DNA of 33,541 bases from a virus: positions 1 through 33,541 of the IMG/VR virus record IMGVR_UViG_3300037493_003110. One strand, 5' to 3'. Made by a program: the position numbers and the translations under genes. The notes beneath the pieces are model-generated. The model saw nothing but the letters and a program-made list of their open reading frames with translations, was not told the DNA's origin and searched no databases. This document shows, piece by piece, positions 12,476-20,843 of the stretch. Position 1 is the first letter of the stretch. The number at the start of each line of letters is the position of its first letter.

Positions 12476-13230
12476 GCGTCCTCCGTCAAGCGATGCAGGC
12501 GATACCTGACTTTCGCTCCGATCGTGGTGTTCGCGGCGAGCGCGCCACCGAGCGACCCGGCCGCGACGATCAGTTTCAGGTTCGACGCGCTTGCGTCGGT
12601 GTTTCCGAGGTTATTGAACGTCGCGCCAGTGATCAGGGCGTTACTCGCATCCCAAACGACGCTGGGTGTCGCCGAGTTGAACAGACTCGACCGGAGATAT
12701 GGCGAGGTCGCGTGAACCCGCCCGCCGGTGTTGCCGATCGCGATCCCGCCGGCGCCGCCGATCAGCAGCCCGATCAGCGCGCCGCCCGCCACGCGGAAAA
12801 GGTAGTACCCTCGCGGATTAGTCGCGGGCTGGTAGTTTACGCCGGCCGTGTTGTACATGGGGATCGCCGTCATCGCGGCGGTGCTTGCCTTGCTGGTCAC
12901 CCCGGCCACGAAGTACGGGAAAGTGGCGTTCGCTGGCGCGGTAACCGGGATCACTTGCCATTCGACCAGACAGTTTGTGGCCGTCGTCACCGCCCGCCCT
13001 CGCGAGTCCATCAGGTCGAAGAGCATATAGCCGCCCGCCGAGACTTCGCCGGCGTTGTTCGCCCCACTTGCTACGGTGCATCGGATCTCGTTGGCGGCCT
13101 GATCCGAGAACCCGGTCGACAGGAGGGTTGACTGCGTCGCGATTGCCTGCGAGACCGACACGAATCGCCAGCCGACGTCGGGCACGCCGCCGAACATGCC
13201 GCCAGATCCTTCGGTTCCGCCGAATCTCAT
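12472..13230 (-). CDS. Probable virion (tail-associated) protein
   Basis: A 252-residue protein, rich in Thr, Ala, Ser, Gly and beta-prone, with repeated short segments typical of structural proteins. A Gly-rich hydrophobic run, GGALIGLLIGGAGGIAIGNT, lies at about residues 155-175. The start at 13230 (MRFGGTEGSGGMFGG) overlaps the upstream stop as ATGA. Its position after the fibre-like genes suggests a tail-tip or fibre-associated protein. Confidence 0.65.
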   Translation of the reverse strand: MRFGGTEGSGGMFGGVPDVGWRFVSVSQAIATQSTLLSTGFSDQAANEIRCTVASGANNAGEVSAGGYMLFDLMDSRGRAVTTATNCLVEWQVIPVTAPANATFPYFVAGVTSKASTAAMTAIPMYNTAGVNYQPATNPRGYYLFRVAGGALIGLLIGGAGGIAIGNTGGRVHATSPYLRSSLFNSATPSVVWDASNALITGATFNNLGNTDASASNLKLIVAAGSLGGALAANTTIGAKVRYRLHRLTEDA

Positions 13231-13562
13231 AGCGCGGCCCCGGTACACACGAAGTCGATGTTCGTCGAAGTCGTGGCCTGACACCTCACGAATAGCGCGA
13301 TTACGTTTCCTTCGACGTACTTGTGCGGGACTTCGAGATCGTTCAGCGACGACCCTCCGGGGCACAAAATCCACAGGCCGGAGGTCAGACTCGCCGCGCC
13401 GTCCGTGCCGCTCCACGCCACCTCGACTGGAGCGCCGCCGGCTTGGACCGCCACGCTGACCCGCCGGCACCACTTCGGGAGGGTCATCTCCTGCACAGTT
13501 GTCGCGGCCCGAGCGGCGATATTGTGAAGTCCGTCGTTCGCGTCGATGACGATGGCGGCCAT
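13227..13562 (-). CDS. Probable structural protein
   Basis: A 111-residue protein with a beta-rich composition (MTLPKWCRRVSVAVQAGGAP, HKYVEGNVIALFVRC). GAGGTG precedes the ATG at 13562. It looks like a small beta-sandwich accessory virion protein; no specific family is recognised. A 46-base gap lies upstream. Confidence 0.6.
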   Translation of the reverse strand: MAAIVIDANDGLHNIAARAATTVQEMTLPKWCRRVSVAVQAGGAPVEVAWSGTDGAASLTSGLWILCPGGSSLNDLEVPHKYVEGNVIALFVRCQATTSTNIDFVCTGAAL

Positions 13563-13608
13563 GGATACACCTCACCACCCTCGGCGTAGCATGCCACGGC
13601 CCTTCGCG

Positions 13609-14028
13609 CTAGGTCTTCTGCCGGATGGCCTTGGTGCCCGCGCTGGTGCGGATTCGGATCGGGCTGGCGTTCGAGTCCGAGGTTTCGACCAAGTAAACCG
13701 CATAGTCGGTGCCGCCCTTGCGGATCCTCGGGACCGCCCCCATCCCGGCCGGCGCGTCGGCGAGTGCGACCAGACAGAGATCGCGCACGGCGCCCTGATA
13801 GTACGCCTTCAAACCGAAGAACTGCGCGGGGAAGGTGGGCGCGGCCGCCGACGGAGGGAACGCATCGGGTACCCTCGGTCGGAGCCGCACGTCATACGGC
13901 CCCCACGCCTGGGCCGCCGGATAGAGGCGGACATCCTCAGTCGATCGCGTCGCCGGCGGCGTCGGCGAGCGATGCAGCGCGACATCATAGCCGGTCGCCG
14001 ACCTCGGACGGACGACGACCGAGAGCAC
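13609..14028 (-). CDS. Hypothetical protein of the tail region
   Basis: A 139-residue protein from GTG 14028, one base after the upstream TAG, with GGGG ahead. It contains YPAAQAWGPYDVRLRPRVPD and IRKGGTDYAVYLVETSD. A structural role is inferred from position in the late operon only. Confidence 0.6.
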   Translation of the reverse strand: MLSVVVRPRSATGYDVALHRSPTPPATRSTEDVRLYPAAQAWGPYDVRLRPRVPDAFPPSAAAPTFPAQFFGLKAYYQGAVRDLCLVALADAPAGMGAVPRIRKGGTDYAVYLVETSDSNASPIRIRTSAGTKAIRQKT

Positions 14029-14029
14029 G

Positions 14030-14518
14030 CTACGCCCCGATCAGGGTGTTCGGGGTCACGCCGTCAATGTCGGGCGATCCGGTCTTGTGCGCCACGATGT
14101 AATGGGCATCGGGGTAGTAGGCGGTTGAGAGCAGAAAGTTGCCCGACGGGTCGCTCACCTGCGAGTCGAGGAGCGCGTCGTCGACGGTCCTGTACAGCTT
14201 GACCGCGCACGCCCCGACCGCGCTCCCGTATTGATCGCGAGTGACGCCGGTAAACGCATAGCGCGATGATGCACCTGCGGCCTGATCCCAGAAGCCCCAT
14301 CGCACGCCGCGCTGGACGGTCGCGCCGTCGCCGTTGTCGGCGAGCTGGCTGCGCGGCCAGTAGGGCGAAACGAACGAGCCCGGCGCGACGGCCTCACAGT
14401 CGGCGATGATCTGGCCGATCGCCTGCTCCGGCATGTAGGCGCACTGAATCCGCCGCTCGCGACATGCCTCATACGATTGCCACTGTGACGCGGCCGCGCC
14501 GTTCAGCAGACCGCTCAT
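14030..14518 (-). CDS. Virion protein with a carboxypeptidase-regulatory-like domain
   Basis: A 162-residue protein. The C-terminal half reads FTGVTRDQYGSAVGACAVKL and DSQVSDPSGNFLLSTAYY, the pattern of an Ig-like or carboxypeptidase-regulatory-like beta-sandwich that is common in phage tail appendages and can bind host surface sugars. The N-terminal half is not recognised. ATGA overlaps at 14515-14518 couple it to the next gene. Confidence 0.7.
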   Translation of the reverse strand: MSGLLNGAAASQWQSYEACRERRIQCAYMPEQAIGQIIADCEAVAPGSFVSPYWPRSQLADNGDGATVQRGVRWGFWDQAAGASSRYAFTGVTRDQYGSAVGACAVKLYRTVDDALLDSQVSDPSGNFLLSTAYYPDAHYIVAHKTGSPDIDGVTPNTLIGA

Positions 14519-14775
14519 CGCCGGTCCCCGACCGGCATCACCGGATACGGCGCCGACGGGTGCGCCCGGACCTCGGAGGCCGGGAGGTCGAGGCCGGCAC
14601 CGTGCGGCTCGATCAGCGACGGCCGCCCCATCCGACCCGCGACCGCCTCACGCGCGGCGTCGATCATTGTGATCGCCATCCGGACGTCACCGACGTTGCC
14701 CCCGATGGACATCGCCCCGGAATCGTGGAGGATCAGCGTGATGCGCGCGATCTCACCGGGCGGTGCGATGAGCAT
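14515..14775 (-). CDS. Small hypothetical protein
   Basis: An 86-residue protein (MLIAPPGEIARITLILHDSG, then GNVGDVRMAITMIDAAREAV). The start at 14775 overlaps the TGA of the 44-residue gene as TGATG. The function is unknown. Confidence 0.6.
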   Translation of the reverse strand: MLIAPPGEIARITLILHDSGAMSIGGNVGDVRMAITMIDAAREAVAGRMGRPSLIEPHGAGLDLPASEVRAHPSAPYPVMPVGDRR

Positions 14776-14909
14776 CACGACCACCACAGAAGCGAGTAGA
14801 ACCCCGAGCTATCGCACAGGATCGCCTGGATGGACGCGCGCGGGATGCCCTGCGAGTTGATCCAGCCGGCGATCTCGGCTGCGGATTCGCAAGTGTAGAC
14901 GTTCATCAT
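14775..14909 (-). CDS. Very small hypothetical protein
   Basis: A 44-residue frame (MMNVYTCESAAEIAGWINSQ, ending SSGFYSLLWWS) from ATG 14909 or 14906. It fills the gap between two late genes exactly, with a two-base spacing upstream and TGATG overlap downstream. An ending of small aromatic residues is seen, from memory, in other tiny phage tail-region proteins. Confidence 0.55.
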   Translation of the reverse strand: MMNVYTCESAAEIAGWINSQGIPRASIQAILCDSSGFYSLLWWS

Positions 14910-14911
14910 GG

Positions 14912-15340
14912 CTACTCGTCCAGCGCGACGTTGATATCGGACGCGACGGCGGCGGTGATGTTGAAGACAACAACCGAGGAAGAAACACCGATAATGAGAC
15001 CGCGCGGGAACGTCCAGATGATCCCGACCCCGATCGTGGCCGCGCTATTCCACCTCCTCAAGTACACCGTCGGCGCCGTCGGCGAGGTCGCCCACGTCAG
15101 CGCGGTGGTCGTGACACAGGCCGGAGCGCCCGGTTCGTCGCGCTGAAACGTCGAAGTCGTGCCGGGCGTAACGCCGATCGCGGCCGGTCGACCGAGCCCG
15201 AGACTCTGCGCCGTGCCCGTCGCCTGGATAATCGACACCTCCAGAAGCGTCGCGCGGACGGCGGCCGTCGTCCGCATCTCTAGACTTGCTTGGTTGATCG
15301 TGAGGTTTGAGCTGCGGACGCCGATTGAACCGATGGCCAT
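14912..15340 (-). CDS. Probable structural protein
   Basis: A 142-residue, Thr/Ala/Ser/Val-rich, beta-prone protein (MAIGSIGVRSSNLTINQASL). AGGGAG precedes the ATG. It is probably a small tail or fibre-linked virion protein; no family is recognised. Confidence 0.6.
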   Translation of the reverse strand: MAIGSIGVRSSNLTINQASLEMRTTAAVRATLLEVSIIQATGTAQSLGLGRPAAIGVTPGTTSTFQRDEPGAPACVTTTALTWATSPTAPTVYLRRWNSAATIGVGIIWTFPRGLIIGVSSSVVVFNITAAVASDINVALDE

Positions 15341-15349
15341 GGGTGCTCC

Positions 15350-15853
15350 CTATAGGTCTGTGCGTAACCATATCTGCCCGGCTACCGGAGAGGCAGGGTC
15401 GGACGTGCGATTCTCAATAACAAAGGATGTAGCCTGCTGTTGCGCGAAGTTCACCGCCGCCGTCGGCGCCTCGACATCCGAGAGGATCGGGGCATAGGCG
15501 CCCGCGAGGCGCACCCCTTGCCACGTGCCGCCGGTCATGACTCCGAGGTCGGAGACGATGACAACGGAGTTTTGAATAAGCTTACCGGTCGCGAGGTCGA
15601 ACCGCGCCACCGCGTTGTCGCTCGCCCCGGCCGGCCCCACGACATCGCCCGTACCCGACCCGGTCACCGGCCCAAAGGTCGCGGTCAACGGTGAGATAGA
15701 CGAGATCTGTAGCACGTCCCCGAGGTTCGCCGTTGTCCCGGTGATGACGGCGCCGCCGTGTCCGTGGTCGCCGGCGGCGGCCTGGGTCGACCCGGTGCCG
15801 AGCGTGCGGAGCGAGTGCTGCGTAGCGGTGCCATCGCGGCGATAGTTGATCAT
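15350..15853 (-). CDS. Tail fibre-like protein
   Basis: A 167-residue protein with fibre features: GDHGHGG near the start, repeated Gly/Thr stretches, GPAGASDNAVARFDLATGKL, VMTGGTWQGVRLAGAYAP and a terminal DPASPVAGQIWLRTDL. From memory, these phrases are typical of trimeric phage tail fibres. The start overlaps the hub gene stop as ATGA. Confidence 0.75.
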   Translation of the reverse strand: MINYRRDGTATQHSLRTLGTGSTQAAAGDHGHGGAVITGTTANLGDVLQISSISPLTATFGPVTGSGTGDVVGPAGASDNAVARFDLATGKLIQNSVVIVSDLGVMTGGTWQGVRLAGAYAPILSDVEAPTAAVNFAQQQATSFVIENRTSDPASPVAGQIWLRTDL

Positions 15854-17565
15854 TGCGTTCCGCTCCAGGATGGCGGTGTATCCTGCGAAAGCGACGGATC
15901 AACCGCCGTCGCGGTGGCAAGGTCGTCAAGGATCTGGAGCCGCAATCGCCACAGGCCGGTGTCGGTGATGGTCCGCCCGACGACCAGCGCGACGATCGAC
16001 GAGAGGTACAGCTCCGAGTCGGTGAGCAGCACGACCGCCCCGAGCTCCAGCCAGCCGAGCTCTTGACCGACATCGTATTCGACGAGTCGCGGACTGTAGC
16101 CGACCTGCCTACACTTCCACGCGAGGTATCGCGCGGCGGTGACGTCGCTGCCGATGAGGTCGCTCTGGACGCCGAGGGTCCGATATCGCCGAGGATCGTC
16201 GTCGGAGTACCGGTTCGCCGCCGCCCGAAGAAAGGCGTTGTGGACCTTTCTCGGGTCGGTTGACCCGGCCGGCGTCGGTCCGCTCGGGATCGGCTCCACG
16301 ATGAGCTGGCGTGTGTAGTCGTTGACGCCGGCGTCCCAGCCATAGTCAAGCACGATCCGCTGGATTAGGTCGCTCGGCTTCGCCGTGTAGCTCACCGCGC
16401 CGACCCGAGCCGCGTTGACGTTGTTCACGATCGCCTCGACCGCATCCGTCGCGCGCGCGTCATATCGCCAGAGCACCGGTTGAATGCCGTTCGGGCCGCA
16501 CACCAGCGACACCGGAAGGATCGGCAGAAGGCGATCGATGATGAACTGGAGCGGGCTCGCGTCACCGTCGACATACGCCTCGACCGGCCACGAGAGCGCG
16601 CCGACGATCGAGGCGAACCGAGGCAGGTCGACTCGCACCGATGACCTGGTCGCGAGCCAGTAGAGCATCTCACCGGCGGTCGTGATCGGGCGGCCGGGCT
16701 CCAGATTGCCCAGGATGCCGCCCTCGTTCCAGTCGGTCACGTACCACGCCGAGGCATATCGAATCGTTGCCGAGCTCGCCGACGTGTCGATGTAGTAGAC
16801 CTCGCGACCGAGGGCATCCGTGGTGGAGGCCACCGAAAATGAGGCTGTATCGTAGACATTGTCAATGATCGTGCCGGCCTGGACCGTCGCGGCCGCGACC
16901 GGGTAGGCCGAGATGATGAGCTTATCCACGCCTCCATCGCCGACATTCAGCGCGAGCGGGTAGGCTGGAGACAGACCGACGGCCGCGCCACCTGGACCCC
17001 GACGCGACGAGGCAGCGGCGCCGAACATCGGCACGGGGTATCGCTGGTTCGTCGCCGAGACCGGGCTAGTCGGCCACGTCGTCGCGTCGATCCGATACTC
17101 GGGCGGGATGATCTGCGCGATGTCATCCCATGGCCGCTCTATCAACGTAAAGGAGACAGGCTGGTTATCGGCTTCGTATTCCGGCTGCGACAACATGCCG
17201 TGAATGACGACGACTCGCGATTCCCACGGCTGACCCTCGATCAGATAAGAGAGCTGACCGAGCGCGGCGGCGAGATCGTGCCCTCGCTGGATTAGCAGCG
17301 CGACGCCTGGCGCCGGCCACAGCAGAGAGAGAGAGATCGATCGCTCATCACCGGCCTCGGACACGATCCCGAGGCTATCCTCAACATCCAGCGCGGAGAG
17401 GCCGCCGGGATAGTTCAGCGTCCCGAGGTCGCTGGTGACGTCGACCGGCCGGCTGGACCAGCGCCAGATCGCGCCGGCGTACTCCACCTCGAGTAGCCAC
17501 ACGATCGCGCCGTCGATCAGGACGTCGCGAGAGTAGCCCGGCGATCCGTTGTCAAGGAGGCTCAT
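15850..17565 (-). CDS. Tail tip/hub protein
   Basis: A 571-residue protein placed right after the large tail protein. Mixed beta-rich sequence with segments such as VDVTSDLGTLNYPGGLSALD, a central part with YPVAAATVQAGTIIDNVYDT and a C-terminal part with ARYLAWKCRQVGYSPRLVEY. It resembles siphovirus baseplate or hub proteins in size, position and composition, but no exact family could be named. ATGA overlaps at both ends. Confidence 0.65.
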   Translation of the reverse strand: MSLLDNGSPGYSRDVLIDGAIVWLLEVEYAGAIWRWSSRPVDVTSDLGTLNYPGGLSALDVEDSLGIVSEAGDERSISLSLLWPAPGVALLIQRGHDLAAALGQLSYLIEGQPWESRVVVIHGMLSQPEYEADNQPVSFTLIERPWDDIAQIIPPEYRIDATTWPTSPVSATNQRYPVPMFGAAASSRRGPGGAAVGLSPAYPLALNVGDGGVDKLIISAYPVAAATVQAGTIIDNVYDTASFSVASTTDALGREVYYIDTSASSATIRYASAWYVTDWNEGGILGNLEPGRPITTAGEMLYWLATRSSVRVDLPRFASIVGALSWPVEAYVDGDASPLQFIIDRLLPILPVSLVCGPNGIQPVLWRYDARATDAVEAIVNNVNAARVGAVSYTAKPSDLIQRIVLDYGWDAGVNDYTRQLIVEPIPSGPTPAGSTDPRKVHNAFLRAAANRYSDDDPRRYRTLGVQSDLIGSDVTAARYLAWKCRQVGYSPRLVEYDVGQELGWLELGAVVLLTDSELYLSSIVALVVGRTITDTGLWRLRLQILDDLATATAVDPSLSQDTPPSWSGTQ

Positions 17566-20500
17566 ACCTCCTCCTCAATCGTCATCGTCGCGACCCTGAC
17601 TAACTCGCTATCGTCCTCCTCACCCAGCACGCTCTCGATCGAGATATCCGAGGTCACACGCCCGTATAGGAGCTGGTGACGACGGTTGACGACCTGGAGC
17701 GGGCCGCCCGCTGGGATCGCCGGGAGATAGACGATCGGCGTTGTCGCGCCCTCGATCTCGCGCGCGACGCCTTCGACCGTATACGCGGTGCTTTGAACGC
17801 CGGCGACCGCTTGACCGGCGCCGCCAAGGAGGTAGTCGGGGTCGCCGTCTCGATCGACAGCCGTTTGATCGATCGCCGTCTCAGCCCATGCGATCGAGGC
17901 GGTTCGGCGTGGCGGTGCGGCCGCGAGAGCGCGCCGGGTCCGGTCCCGAGCCTCGGCGATCTCGGCGCCACCGAGGTCGAGATCGATCGTCCGTCCCCAG
18001 TCGTACCGCGTTCCAAGCCCGATGACCTCACCGACCTGGAGAACGCCCACCTGGAGCGCCGCCGTCGTCGATGACTTCGCGAGAACGAGCTTGATCGCCG
18101 GGGTATTGATGCCGGAGAGGTCAACCAGGATCACCGTGTCCTTCGGGACGATCTTGCCGCCGGTGCGGCCGGTCGTCGTGCCGGCGGTCGCCGCGAGGTG
18201 AAGCATCGTGCGAAGCGGTGCGGTGCTTGACCAGCGCCCCTCCGAGTTTCCGGCGATCAACGTCTGCGTCGCGCCGGTGACGTCAACGAACCATGACCCG
18301 GCGAGCTCGTTCGTGCGGAGATAGATTCCGGCGTCGGTCGTTGGTCGAATGCTGGCGTTCATCAGGTCAAATGCGAGCCCGGTGAGACCCACGCATCGGT
18401 CGGCGGTCCCGAGGCTGACCCAGCTCACGCCGGCGACGTCGCGGTAGGAGATCGCAACCGTCTCTGCGTTGCAGTTTCCGAGATAGATCGCAAGCAATCC
18501 ACGGCTGGCGTAGCTGTTCGTCCCGAGCGCGATCCCGTCATCCCAGAGCAGCGAGATCGTTTCGCTGTTCGTCGTTGCGACCCAGGCATGGCGCGGCGAC
18601 GGGAAGGTGAGTGCCCTCTCGACCCCGTAGTCGTATCGGCGGCGGACATGCCAGCTCTCGCCGAGCCACGTCGGGCCACCCTTCGCTTCCAAACTGGCAC
18701 CCGCCGAACAGTACACGCCATCACCGGAACTCGAATAGGGCCGGCCGAAGAGGTCATTCGGCGAGGTCTGACCGTCGGCGAGGTTGCTTTGGATCTCGGT
18801 CGCGTCGGCGTATGCGACCTCGTACCACGTAGATGTGGACACACCGGCCGCTCGGTGACCCCATCCGACCACGTCACCGGCGCCCGTCGCCGCCGTGGTG
18901 AGGGTCGTCGTCGCCGGCCCGGTCGTCCAACTTCGGACCCCTGCCTCGGTCTCGGCGTTCGGCTGACGCCACCACGATCGGCCGTTGCGACCCTTGATCG
19001 CAAGCAATACCTCGATGGTCGCCGATGTCGAGGAATACGGCTGGACTACCCCGATCACTCCGCCCGACACGTTGTCGACCAGCCTCCATTGCGTCGTGTC
19101 GAACTCCGCTCGAATGCCTACAGTCTGCGTGCCGTCGTCAAACCGAAGCACCATCGACACTTCTTGACCGATCGCCGCGCGCGTCTGCACTGAGAGCACG
19201 GCTCGCATCATGAGACCGTCAGACGTCGTGCCGATCGGGATGATCGTATAGATCATCGTGCCGGTCGCGTTCGTGGTGATGACTAGTCGGTTTGATACGG
19301 TGATATCCTGTGTCGCGGTCGCAGCCGTCGTGACCGTCCAGCCGACGGCGCCCGGATACTCGATCGGGGTGTAGTATTTTTTCCAGCCCTGCGTAGCCCC
19401 GAACCCAAACGACCGGGCGAACCTCGGGAGGCATAGCTCGGTATACCCGCCGAGGGTCCAGCAATGGAGCGAGTCGTCTAGCTGTGTCGGGGTCGGGGTC
19501 GCGGGCGCGGTCGCGGGCGGGGCGGTGCCGGTCGCGGTCGCGTTGCCGACCATCACGACCTGGCCGAGACTCGCCGCGACCGTGATCGATCGCGGGAACG
19601 CGGTATCGGCGATGTCAATGGCCGGTAGACCATCGGAGAACGGCGTAAAGGTCAGGCCGCTGTCGAAGCTCATGTAGGCGAAGACCTGGCCAACGAGGCC
19701 GGCATCCGTCGTCGTGCGGACGTAGGCATAGATAACGCCAGTCTCGTCGACAGTGATCGCGCTCTCGCCGCCGCCGATGCCACTGAGGCCCGGCGCGTAG
19801 CTCGGGTCGCTAAGCGCGATCGAGAGGTATGCATCGGGGACGATTCGGACCATGACGGCCGGGTCGGTCGTCGATGCTGTGTTCGCGAGCGACTGAATGA
19901 CCACGAAACCGGCGGACCCAACGGCGATATCAATCGAGTTGACCTGGTCCCAGGTGGATTCGTATAGCACGAAGTCGAAGGTATTTCCCAGGTCGGAGCT
20001 CGCATACTGACCGAGGCGATACACGCCGGCCGCCTCCAGCCGAGCTAGGAGCAGGATCTGACCGTCTTTGTACGCGACCCGGAGCTCATAGGGCACACCC
20101 GAGAACGCGGTATTCGTCAGGCCGTCCCCGATGGTTGACCACGTCGATCCCTCGTCATCGCTGAACCAGCCCTGGAGCCGGTGCGCCATCGTCGCCGAAT
20201 CATAGATCGCAAGGTAGAGCAGCACGCGCCCGCTCGGGAGCTGGCATAGGGTCGGACAAAACTGATACGTCGGCGCCGTCGTGACGCCGTAGGGCGACGT
20301 GCGGCCGGCCCAGGTATCGTTGGTCCCCGACCTGCGATAGATCGCGACCTGATACGGGCTCCCCGCCGCCGGGACGTGAGCCTCACATGCGACCAGGATA
20401 TTTCCGCTCGCGAGCCGGATAGCGTGCGGATCCTTCGTGTACCTCGTTGCCGTCGCGGTGTTGTCGCATGCGACGATCGACTGGTACCTCGTCACCGCCC

Positions 20501-20843
20501 GTGGTGGGTCCCAGCCGCGCCAGTCACCATAGGTGGTAGTCGATCCCGTTGTCGTCGCGGTCCGCCAGATAAACGCGGCGCCGTTGTCAAGTCGGAGAGT
20601 GCCGCCCGAATCCGCCCTCGCCTGACGAGTCGCGAACCCGCCGCGCTGGGTGCGGATCTGGAGGTCGCCAGTCTGCGTACCTCGAGCTGCAAGCGCGAGC
20701 CGAGACGCCCCCTCACCATCGACGGGGACCGGGACACCGGCGCGCGGCCCGGCCTGGGTGTAGGTGCTGTGGTCCGGCCAGATCTCGGTGTCGAACGGGA
20801 CAACAAGCGCCGAGTATCGTGAGGGGGTGACGTCTCGGCTCAT
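17562..20843 (-). CDS. Large tail protein with sialidase-like beta-propeller
   Basis: A 1093-residue virion protein, the longest in the window. Residues about 120-440 carry three Asp-box motifs, SDDEGSTW (228-235), SSDLGNTF (282-289) and SFDSGLTF (392-399), and propeller-like strands such as DPHAIRLASGNILVACEAH and PTLCQLPSGRVLLYL. This matches exo-sialidase/BNR-repeat folds. A Pro/Thr-rich linker follows (about 440-460), then lectin-like beta-rich sequence, and a C-terminal part that may attach to the tail. It could bind or cut host surface glycans. A complete set of sialidase catalytic residues was not established, so binding only is possible. ATGA overlap with the tape measure gene. Confidence 0.75.
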   Translation of the reverse strand: MSRDVTPSRYSALVVPFDTEIWPDHSTYTQAGPRAGVPVPVDGEGASRLALAARGTQTGDLQIRTQRGGFATRQARADSGGTLRLDNGAAFIWRTATTTGSTTTYGDWRGWDPPRAVTRYQSIVACDNTATATRYTKDPHAIRLASGNILVACEAHVPAAGSPYQVAIYRRSGTNDTWAGRTSPYGVTTAPTYQFCPTLCQLPSGRVLLYLAIYDSATMAHRLQGWFSDDEGSTWSTIGDGLTNTAFSGVPYELRVAYKDGQILLLARLEAAGVYRLGQYASSDLGNTFDFVLYESTWDQVNSIDIAVGSAGFVVIQSLANTASTTDPAVMVRIVPDAYLSIALSDPSYAPGLSGIGGGESAITVDETGVIYAYVRTTTDAGLVGQVFAYMSFDSGLTFTPFSDGLPAIDIADTAFPRSITVAASLGQVVMVGNATATGTAPPATAPATPTPTQLDDSLHCWTLGGYTELCLPRFARSFGFGATQGWKKYYTPIEYPGAVGWTVTTAATATQDITVSNRLVITTNATGTMIYTIIPIGTTSDGLMMRAVLSVQTRAAIGQEVSMVLRFDDGTQTVGIRAEFDTTQWRLVDNVSGGVIGVVQPYSSTSATIEVLLAIKGRNGRSWWRQPNAETEAGVRSWTTGPATTTLTTAATGAGDVVGWGHRAAGVSTSTWYEVAYADATEIQSNLADGQTSPNDLFGRPYSSSGDGVYCSAGASLEAKGGPTWLGESWHVRRRYDYGVERALTFPSPRHAWVATTNSETISLLWDDGIALGTNSYASRGLLAIYLGNCNAETVAISYRDVAGVSWVSLGTADRCVGLTGLAFDLMNASIRPTTDAGIYLRTNELAGSWFVDVTGATQTLIAGNSEGRWSSTAPLRTMLHLAATAGTTTGRTGGKIVPKDTVILVDLSGINTPAIKLVLAKSSTTAALQVGVLQVGEVIGLGTRYDWGRTIDLDLGGAEIAEARDRTRRALAAAPPRRTASIAWAETAIDQTAVDRDGDPDYLLGGAGQAVAGVQSTAYTVEGVAREIEGATTPIVYLPAIPAGGPLQVVNRRHQLLYGRVTSDISIESVLGEEDDSELVRVATMTIEEEV

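Noticed and set aside
18588-19193. 201-codon plus-strand frame opposite the large tail protein
   Set aside because: Composition typical of antisense shadow; no motif, no operon context.
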